Source: JAJFFW01 sp039187035 (GTDB taxonomy: Bacteria > Pseudomonadota > Alphaproteobacteria > Caulobacterales > Parvularculaceae). Taken from it: a DNA stretch of 10,374 bases. The notes under the pieces were generated by a model. That model made no database searches. It was not told the DNA's origin and was given only the letters and a program-made list of their open reading frames with translations. The stretch covers positions 1 through 10,374 of the forward strand of contig JBCCZS010000107.1 of NCBI GenBank assembly GCA_039187035.1, read 5' to 3'. Position 1 is the stretch's first letter, and every line of letters starts with the position of its first letter. Below, one piece after another: positions 6,165-10,374 of the stretch. The translations under genes and the position numbers were made by a program.

Positions 6165-7448
6165 TCATGACAGTCGGCGCAGGCGCGGCGCGCCGTTCGG
6201 CCGGACAAGGAGCAAATCGGTCAACGCCCAGACGAGCGCGTCGAGACGATCCGGACTTGGATCGGCAGCGCCCGTGAACGACGTCATCTGGCTTTCAAGC
6301 TCGGGAAAAGCGCCGACATGGCGCACGCGCCCGCGTTCATACAGCGCGGCGACGGGCTCGGCGCGCAGCCGCTTGCCGCGCGTCGCCCGCACCGTGCGGA
6401 CGGGCGCGTTCGGGTCCGCCTGGGCGATCACCGCGCGCGCCATCTCGCCGCCCTGATTGACCTCGACGACGATGCGATCCGCGGCGTAGTCGTGAAACGC
6501 CGCAATGACACGGTCGGCCCAGCCGCGAGGCGACAGCCCCTGTACGGAGTAATCTGCGAGCACGAACGCCGTCGGTTCGGCGGCGTCGATGTCGACGACG
6601 CCGGCGACGACGACGCCGCATTCGTCCGCGTCCGGGCCGAGGCTCGCGGGCGGGTCGACGGCGACGACGACACGCGCAAGCGGCGGCGCGGCGGCGACGC
6701 GAGCGGCCTCGACCGCGTTCCACGTCCACAACGCGCCCGGCACGTCGTCGACGATTTCGCCGAGGAGTTCTTGGCGGCCGAGCGCGGTCCCGGCGTAACT
6801 CGCGACAATCTCAGAAAAGAAGGCCGCCGATAGGTTCGCACGATTGTCGTAAGAGGTCGCGCGGGTGACGGCCGACGCGCCCGCGCCGACAAGGCGCTTG
6901 ACGAGTTTCGTCGGCCGCGGCGTCGTCGTCATCACCTGGCGCGGGCGCTCCCCGAGGCGCAGCGCGAGCTGCAGGTTCGACCAGGTTTCCTCCGGATAGC
7001 GCCACTTGCATAGCTCGTCGCCCCAGGCGGCGCTGAACTGATAGCCGCGCAACCCGTCCGGATCCTCCGCAGAGAAACAATAGGCGACGACGCCGTTCGG
7101 CCAAACGAGGCGGCGGCGGGCCGCTTCATATTTCGGCCGCGTGGCGCGCGGCTCGACGGCGCGCAGGCCCGAGGGTCCCTCGATCATGACTTCCCTCGCA
7201 TCGGCGTAGGTTTCGGCGACGAGGGCGATGCAGGGCGGGGCGTCGGACCGGACGGCGGCGGCGGGGTCGAAGCCCGCCGCGCGCGCGCGGATCCACTCCG
7301 CGCCGGCGCGGGTTTTGCCGGCGCCGCGGCCGCCCAGGAAAAGCCATGTGGTCCAATCGCCGGGCGGGGCCTGCTGCTCGGGTCGGCCTGCGCTCGCCCA
7401 GTCATAGCGGCCTGCGCCGGGAAATATGGCGTCAAGCGCGGCATTAAT
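6165..7448 (-). CDS. Phage terminase large subunit (GTA g2-like); unusual start
   Basis: This is the ATP-driven motor and nuclease that fills the head with DNA. With translation starting at ATT 7448 the protein has 427 aa. Walker A is GGRGAGKT at residues ~39-46, Walker B is in FSAAWGDELCKW (~138-149), and the coupling segment TTTPRPTKLVKRL follows. The C-terminal RNase H-like nuclease has acidic residues in VVVAVDPPAS, IVVEVNQGG and DRLDALVWALTDLL. No ATG, GTG or TTG occurs in frame between 7583 and the Walker A motif. Starting at ATG 7583 would add ~45 Arg/Ser/Pro-rich residues read out of frame through the small terminase gene. I therefore placed the start at ATT 7448, which has GAAGG 6 bases upstream and overlaps the small terminase stop; CTG 7454 is an alternative. 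The C-terminal boundary is certain, the start is not. Confidence 0.93.
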   Translation of the reverse strand: MNAALDAIFPGAGRYDWASAGRPEQQAPPGDWTTWLFLGGRGAGKTRAGAEWIRARAAGFDPAAAVRSDAPPCIALVAETYADAREVMIEGPSGLRAVEPRATRPKYEAARRRLVWPNGVVAYCFSAEDPDGLRGYQFSAAWGDELCKWRYPEETWSNLQLALRLGERPRQVMTTTPRPTKLVKRLVGAGASAVTRATSYDNRANLSAAFFSEIVASYAGTALGRQELLGEIVDDVPGALWTWNAVEAARVAAAPPLARVVVAVDPPASLGPDADECGVVVAGVVDIDAAEPTAFVLADYSVQGLSPRGWADRVIAAFHDYAADRIVVEVNQGGEMARAVIAQADPNAPVRTVRATRGKRLRAEPVAALYERGRVRHVGAFPELESQMTSFTGAADPSPDRLDALVWALTDLLLVRPNGAPRLRRLS

Positions 7449-7794
7449 CGTCAGCCTTCGGACTGCGTGCGCCCGCTTCGTCGCGTCCGCTCCCGTCGAG
7501 ACCGTCGAGCTTGCGCTCGACGTCCGCTTTGAGCGCGGCGACGGCGGCGGCGGACAAGGGTTCCGGTTCGACGGGTCGGGCATGCGCCGCGGCGTCCTCC
7601 TGACTTTTCGCTCTGAGCGCGGCGACTTGGACGGCGGCGCGCACAAGCGCCCCGACGCTGCGCGCCCCGCGGTCGAAGGCGTCGGTTTCGCTTTCGCCCG
7701 CCATCGTCGCGAGCCGTTCGCTCGCGAGCGTCACCGTCCGGCGGTAGAGCGCGGCGAGTGCGGCGGCTTCGGCGTTTGTCGCGATCTCGGCCAT
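7444..7794 (-). CDS. Putative GTA small terminase (g1-like)
   Basis: A 116-residue, Ala-rich, mostly helical protein directly upstream of the large terminase. Helices are visible at residues ~5-30 (AEAAALAALYRRTVTLASER) and ~40-65 (FDRGARSVGALVRAAVQVAA), with a short C-terminal helix (AVAALKADVERKLDGL, ~83-100) that may contact the large subunit. No helix-turn-helix is apparent. The RcGTA small terminase (about 107 aa) likewise lacks a DNA-binding domain, which fits non-specific packaging of host DNA. The ATG at 7794 has only a distant GGAG (about 13 bases upstream). The stop TAA overlaps an out-of-frame ATG (TAATG) and lies within the likely start region of the large subunit. The call rests on size, composition and position. 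Confidence 0.65.
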   Translation of the reverse strand: MAEIATNAEAAALAALYRRTVTLASERLATMAGESETDAFDRGARSVGALVRAAVQVAALRAKSQEDAAAHARPVEPEPLSAAAVAALKADVERKLDGLDGSGRDEAGARSPKADD

Positions 7795-8150
7795 GGCGGG
7801 CGTCTCGTCTCCGGGGCGATCCGTTTGCTGACGGTGCGCACCCTAGGGGCGGGCGGAGGGGGTGAGGACGGACGTCCCCGCATCTGTCGGAACGAGCGCG
7901 ATCGCCCGCGTGATTCGGACGACGCGACGGGCGCGACCGGGCGCGGGATTAACTGCAGGTAAGCCGGCGCAAATCGTGGCCGATTATGCCAACACCAGCG
8001 GCGGGACGACGCAGATGCGCGTCGCGCGATGGTGCGGCGCAACATAAAAATCCTTGCCAAAACGTCGCATTGTCGTCACGCAGGCCGCTTCCCTAGTGCA
8101 CCGCAACATGCCGGCGCGTCGTCGCCTCGGCCGCTTGTTGGAGAGTTCTT
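7795..8150. promoter_or_regulatory. 356-bp divergent intergenic region between the GTA operon and the oxygenase-like gene
   Basis: Both the GTA operon (leftward) and the gene at 8151 (rightward) should be transcribed from here. No convincing -35/-10 pair was found on either strand. Visible symmetrical elements are GGACGTCC (7870-7877) and the near-palindrome TTAACTGCAGGTAA (7949-7962). The rightward gene has GGAGAG at 8140-8145, 5 bases before its ATG. Open frames across the region have shadow-like Arg/Pro/Ser composition and are not called as genes. Confidence 0.5.
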
Positions 8151-9332
8151 ATGACCGCCGCCACCGCGCTCGTTCCGGCCGAGCCCAGAGCGCTCGCGCC
8201 GGCGTCGCCTGCCCACGGGCGCCGAAGCGTCGCGATTTTCGAAGGTCCGCAGGCCGACTATCAGCCGCTCGAACTTGACGATCTCAAGCACGGGCGACGA
8301 CCGCTCGACGAAAACGTCATCCGGATCAACCGGTTTACGGCGTGGCCGGCGCGCCTGCGCACGAGTCTTTACTTCACGATCTGGCGGCGTCGCGAGCTTT
8401 GGAATTACTCGTTCAACTTCGGCGAAACGGGCGCGAAGTATTTGCGCGGGATGATGACGAAACGGAACCGACGCAAACTCGAAGCGCTCGGCGGACCCGA
8501 CACGTCGTTCATCGTCGTGCGCGGCCTGCCGACGGCGAGCTTTCTGTTTCCGTATCCAGGAACGCAACGCGGGCTCCAAGAAGGATTGTCCGAGCGCTCG
8601 TTCCGGCATTTCGACATGATGGTCGCGGGACTTTTGTTCATGGCCGGCGCGGAGGTGCGCCGGCGTTATCAGAACGCGGCGGCCTCAGCCGTGCGCACGC
8701 TCGTCTCCGCGCCGACCGAGCCGCAGATCGGCGACCGCGACGGGTCCGACATGCATTTGCGTTTTCATCAGTCGACTGTCGAAAAAGGACTGCCGGACCC
8801 GACCAAGCCGGCCGCGGGCGAAGAAACCTGCATCGTCAAAGCGTACGCCTGCGTGCGCAATCGCCGGCGCATCCCGGTTTATGTGTTGCCGGTTCGTGAA
8901 ATCGTTCAGTGTTTCGAACCGCACGAGCGCGACTGGCTCATCGCCCACCTCGCTCGCCCGGTCTACCAGAAGATCGGCCCGCACTTCGACAATAACGACG
9001 CGGCGGTCTTGACCGAAGGCCAACCGGTCTTGCGCGAAGGCGTGGAGCCGGGCGACTGGATCATGAGCTACGATCCCGACCGCGTCTGGACCGAAGACGA
9101 AAACGCCAAGCGCGCTTTGCGGCGTTTGCGGGCGGCGATCGTGAAGGCGCGCCGCAACGCGATTGAAGTCGACGTCGATCGACGCGACGTCCTGATCGTG
9201 GACAATCTGCGCGCCATGGTCTCGCGGCGGGAATTTTATCCGTTCACGTTCGGCCAGGCTTTGCGGTCGTGGCTGTTCCGCAAGCCGCGCTGGCTGCGCA
9301 TGTATTACGGCTTCCCGCTTCCGCGCCGATAG
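8151..9332 (+). CDS. Clavaminate synthase/AsnO-like (Fe(II)/2-oxoglutarate oxygenase superfamily) protein with degenerate metal site, putative
   Basis: I do not recognise a named gene. The 393-residue sequence shows the layout of the clavaminate synthase/asparagine oxygenase group: FIVVRGLPTASFLFPYPGT (120-138), SERSF (147-151), RYQNAAASAVRTLVSAPTE (172-190), GSDMHLRFHQ (198-207), IPVYVLPVREIV (241-252), and a C-terminal VDVDRRDVLIVDNLRAM (340-356) followed by SRREFYPF and SWLFRKPRWLRMYYGF. In active relatives FH-x-E/D gives two iron ligands and the segment after the VDN motif reads HGR. Here His206 remains, but Ser208 stands where the acid is expected and Val357 where the distal His is expected. 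It may be a pseudo-enzyme or have an altered cofactor site. The first ~50 residues are probably disordered, with no signal peptide. ATG 8151 has GGAGAG 5 bases upstream. It is divergent from the GTA operon, and a terminator-like hairpin follows. Confidence 0.5.
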   Translation: MTAATALVPAEPRALAPASPAHGRRSVAIFEGPQADYQPLELDDLKHGRRPLDENVIRINRFTAWPARLRTSLYFTIWRRRELWNYSFNFGETGAKYLRGMMTKRNRRKLEALGGPDTSFIVVRGLPTASFLFPYPGTQRGLQEGLSERSFRHFDMMVAGLLFMAGAEVRRRYQNAAASAVRTLVSAPTEPQIGDRDGSDMHLRFHQSTVEKGLPDPTKPAAGEETCIVKAYACVRNRRRIPVYVLPVREIVQCFEPHERDWLIAHLARPVYQKIGPHFDNNDAAVLTEGQPVLREGVEPGDWIMSYDPDRVWTEDENAKRALRRLRAAIVKARRNAIEVDVDRRDVLIVDNLRAMVSRREFYPFTFGQALRSWLFRKPRWLRMYYGFPLPRR

Positions 9333-9336
9333 CGGA

Positions 9337-9366
9337 GCGCTACCGCGCGCCGCGAGCGCCGGTTTT
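9337..9366 (+). terminator. Possible intrinsic terminator after the oxygenase-like gene
   Basis: GCGCT (9337-9341) pairs with AGCGC (9355-9359), and CGCG (9344-9347) with CGCG (9351-9354), leaving a 2-base bulge and a 3-base loop. CGG and a run of four T follow. It begins 5 bases after the stop codon. The T-run is short, but more T-rich sequence (ttgttttgtctcttttt) follows at about 9381-9397. Confidence 0.45.
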
Positions 9367-9562
9367 CCGTATTGCGCTGATTGTTTTGTCTCTTTTTCAA
9401 GGCTGACGCGCCGCCCGCGGGCTGCGCGCGATGGCGGCCGGGGAGCGCGGCCCGTAAACCAAAGCGCGGCGGTCTTCTGGGCCGGCAAGGGCGGGCTCAA
9501 GCCGCATCGCGCTCCGTCTTGGCGTTGCAATAGTTTTCGTTCGTATCAGTCCTAACAGTCCC

Positions 9563-9586
9563 GCGGTATTTTTCGTCGAATACCGC
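9563..9586. other. Perfect 8-bp inverted repeat (hairpin or operator dyad)
   Basis: GCGGTATT (9563-9570) and AATACCGC (9579-9586) are exact inverted repeats around an 8-base loop. A pyrimidine-rich stretch (CTCTCTCTTT) follows on the plus strand, so it could act as a weak terminator for readthrough from the upstream gene or as a protein-binding dyad. Confidence 0.5.
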
Positions 9587-9612
9587 CCGATCCTCTCTCT
9601 TTGCGGGGAAAA

Positions 9613-9645
9613 TTATACTCCCCGCCTTAGGGCGCTTTATACTCC
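9613..9645 (+). promoter_or_regulatory. Repeated TTATACTCC motif, candidate -10 or operator elements
   Basis: TTATACTCC occurs at 9613-9621 and again at 9637-9645, 24 bases apart. Each contains TATACT, close to a sigma-70 -10 box. No good -35 lies 16-18 bases upstream of either copy, so an activator-dependent promoter or tandem binding sites are both possible. The second copy is about 45 bases before ATG 9688. Confidence 0.35.
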
Positions 9646-9687
9646 GTTTCATGATCATAAGTTTTGGGAGAAAGCGTCGCGAACGAC

Positions 9688-10080
9688 ATGGGAAAAACGA
9701 GAAAACCGCACGGCCTGGAAAAGCTATATTGCGCGCGGATCGCGCGTGAAGCGGCGGAAGTCGTCGCGCGGGCGCATTCGATCTCCGTCGCTGAAATTTT
9801 ATCGAAAGATCGCGCCCGTGCGCGTGTCGTCTACGCCCGCCAAATGGCGATGTATCTTTCGCACGTGGTCGGACAATTATCCCTCGGCCAAGTCTCGCAC
9901 GAGTTTGGGCGCGACCGGACGACCGTCGGCTATTCGTGCAACGCGATCGAGGACCGGCGCGACGGCCCGTTCTTCGACAAGGAAATCGCCGGGCTTGAGT
10001 GCGAGTTACGCGGCCGGCTGACGTCGCTTCTGACGTGCGACGTCGGCGCCCCGGCGCCGTTGCGCGCGGCCGGCGACTGA
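9688..10080 (+). CDS. Stand-alone DnaA domain IV-like helix-turn-helix protein
   Basis: A 130-residue DNA-binding protein that consists mainly of the C-terminal domain of the replication initiator DnaA, without AAA+ domains. The match is clear: a first helix with AREAAEVVARAHSISVAEIL (~18-37), then RARVVYARQMAMYLSHVV (~43-60, compare ARQIAMYL in DnaA), SLGQVSHEFGRDRTTVGYSC (~64-83, compare FGGRDHTTV). The signature His of RDHTTV is Arg here. A basic N-terminus (MGKTRKPHG) and a ~20-residue tail flank the domain. ATG 9688 is preferred to the in-frame TTG 9664 because the extra residues do not resemble the domain; the GGGAGA upstream lies about 16 bases away. It converges on sufE. Such proteins occur in alphaproteobacteria, and the GTA activator GafA carries a similar N-terminal domain, so a transcriptional role is more likely than replication initiation. 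Confidence 0.85.
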   Translation: MGKTRKPHGLEKLYCARIAREAAEVVARAHSISVAEILSKDRARARVVYARQMAMYLSHVVGQLSLGQVSHEFGRDRTTVGYSCNAIEDRRDGPFFDKEIAGLECELRGRLTSLLTCDVGAPAPLRAAGD

Positions 10081-10108
10081 CCGAGCTAGACCCTTACGGA
10101 CGATTTCG

Positions 10109-10374
10109 TCAGCGCACCGCCTCTGCGTGATCTTTCAAACGCGCCGTCATCGAGGCGAGCCCGTTGGAGCGCTGCGGCGTCAAATGGTCCGCCAAATCGA
10201 GCGGCGCAAGCGCGGCGGCCGCGTCCACCGTCGTCACTTCCTGGGGCGTTTTCCCTCGGTAGAGCGCAATTAAGAGCGCGACCAATCCTTTGACGATATG
10301 CGCGTCGCTGTCGCCTTGCAGGGCCGCGCGCCCGTCGGGCCAGGAGACGTCGATCCAGACCTGGCTTGCGCACC
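10109..10374 (-). CDS. sufE: SufE family cysteine desulfurase sulfur acceptor (partial, N-terminus off right edge)
   Basis: This is the C-terminal 87 residues of SufE, which takes persulfide sulfur from the cysteine desulfurase SufS and passes it to the SufBCD Fe-S scaffold in the cytoplasm. The first complete codon (10370-10372) is the catalytic Cys in the motif C-A-S-Q-V-W. It is followed by GLVALLIALYRGKTPQEV and a C-terminal LTPQRSNGLASMTARLKDHA, all typical of the family. E. coli SufE has 88 residues from its active Cys51 to the end, nearly the same as here, so the C-terminus is complete. The two bases at the edge (GG) are compatible with the Gly that usually precedes the Cys. The gene converges on the HTH gene with a 28-bp gap that has no clear terminator. 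Confidence 0.92.
   Translation of the reverse strand, partial: CASQVWIDVSWPDGRAALQGDSDAHIVKGLVALLIALYRGKTPQEVTTVDAAAALAPLDLADHLTPQRSNGLASMTARLKDHAEAVR

Larger units (their letters stand above)
9367..9687. promoter_or_regulatory. Gene-free leader region upstream of the DnaA-like HTH gene, AT-rich in its distal part
   Basis: No credible gene lies here. The first half is GC-rich with the palindrome GCCCGCGGGC (9413-9422). The second half (about 9520-9670) is clearly more AT-rich than the rest of the window. It holds an 8-bp hairpin (9563-9586), a second hairpin (9603-9625), a repeated TTATACTCC motif (9613-9621 and 9637-9645) and the palindrome ATGATCAT (9651-9658). This is likely the control region of the following HTH gene. 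Confidence 0.5.

Noticed and set aside
7184..7444. Minus-strand open frame starting at the TAATG after the small terminase
   Set aside because: Despite the ideal re-initiation context, its product is Pro/Arg/Ser-rich and lies one base out of frame with the Walker A-containing terminase; kept only as part of the start-codon finding.
7731..8060. Minus-strand open frame (109 codons) upstream of the small terminase, and a short plus-strand frame at 7862-8047
   Set aside because: Both are Arg/Pro/Ser- or Thr/Ala-rich, overlap the putative small terminase or each other, and have no recognisable domain; the region is better explained as a divergent promoter region.
7795..8150. A sigma-70 promoter for the GTA operon or the divergent gene (for example a CATAAT on the minus strand near 7990)
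   Set aside because: No acceptable -35 box lies at the right distance, so calling a promoter would be a guess.
9413..9422. GCCCGCGGGC palindrome as a regulatory site
   Set aside because: A 10-bp all-GC palindrome is likely by chance in such GC-rich DNA and has no supporting context.
8685..9530. Minus-strand open frame (281 codons) opposite the oxygenase-like gene and the region after it
   Set aside because: Most of it is antisense to the better-supported plus-strand gene, the composition is shadow-like, and there is no Shine-Dalgarno or motif.
10099..10110. GACGA-TT-TCGTC inverted repeat at the sufE 3' end as a bidirectional terminator
   Set aside because: The loop of two bases is too small, the stem too short, and no T-run follows on either strand.
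10086..10373. Minus-strand open frame of 95 codons at the right edge, starting at a GTG
   Set aside because: It is out of frame with the convincing SufE sequence, which covers the same bases and contains the catalytic Cys motif.

Overview
The window comes from a GC-rich bacterial chromosome, by eye roughly two-thirds G+C. The gene content points to an alphaproteobacterium. About 7.8 kb of the minus strand (positions 1-7794) holds the head and proximal tail genes of a gene transfer agent (GTA) of the Rhodobacter capsulatus type (RcGTA), in the family's usual order. Beside it lie a 3' part of sufE and a stand-alone DnaA domain IV-like protein.

Layout of the GTA block, read right to left: small terminase (7444-7794), large terminase (6165-7448), portal (4956-6137), a small membrane/coiled-coil protein at the g3.5 position (4672-4959), prohead protease (4115-4675), major capsid (2827-4074), head-tail connector (2166-2723), head closure protein (1843-2169), DUF3168 tail terminator (1424-1846), TP901-1-type major tail protein (994-1413), GTA gp10 (698-997), a second tail-assembly chaperone (481-708), and the start of the short tape measure protein (1-491, cut by the left edge). 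Most neighbours overlap by 4-11 bases, which suggests one translationally coupled operon. The capsid and major tail protein genes have the strongest Shine-Dalgarno sequences, as expected for the most abundant structural proteins. No integrase, repressor, replication genes or attachment site is visible, so a domesticated GTA is favoured over an active prophage; the distal tail and lysis genes lie outside the window.

A 356-bp spacer (7795-8150) separates the GTA operon from a divergent gene (8151-9332). Its product looks like a member of the clavaminate synthase/AsnO branch of Fe(II)/2-oxoglutarate oxygenases, but two of the three iron ligands appear to be replaced. A terminator-like hairpin follows it. 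Next comes an AT-rich stretch of about 330 bp with several dyads and a repeated TATACT-containing motif, then a 130-residue protein consisting essentially of a DnaA domain IV-like helix-turn-helix (9688-10080), convergent with the C-terminal part of SufE (10109 to the right edge).

The points most worth a second look are: the degenerate oxygenase beside the GTA; the DnaA-like HTH protein, which resembles the DNA-binding part of the GTA activator GafA; the missing conventional start codon of the large terminase; a possible frameshift link between the two tail chaperone genes; and a strong hairpin between the capsid and connector genes.
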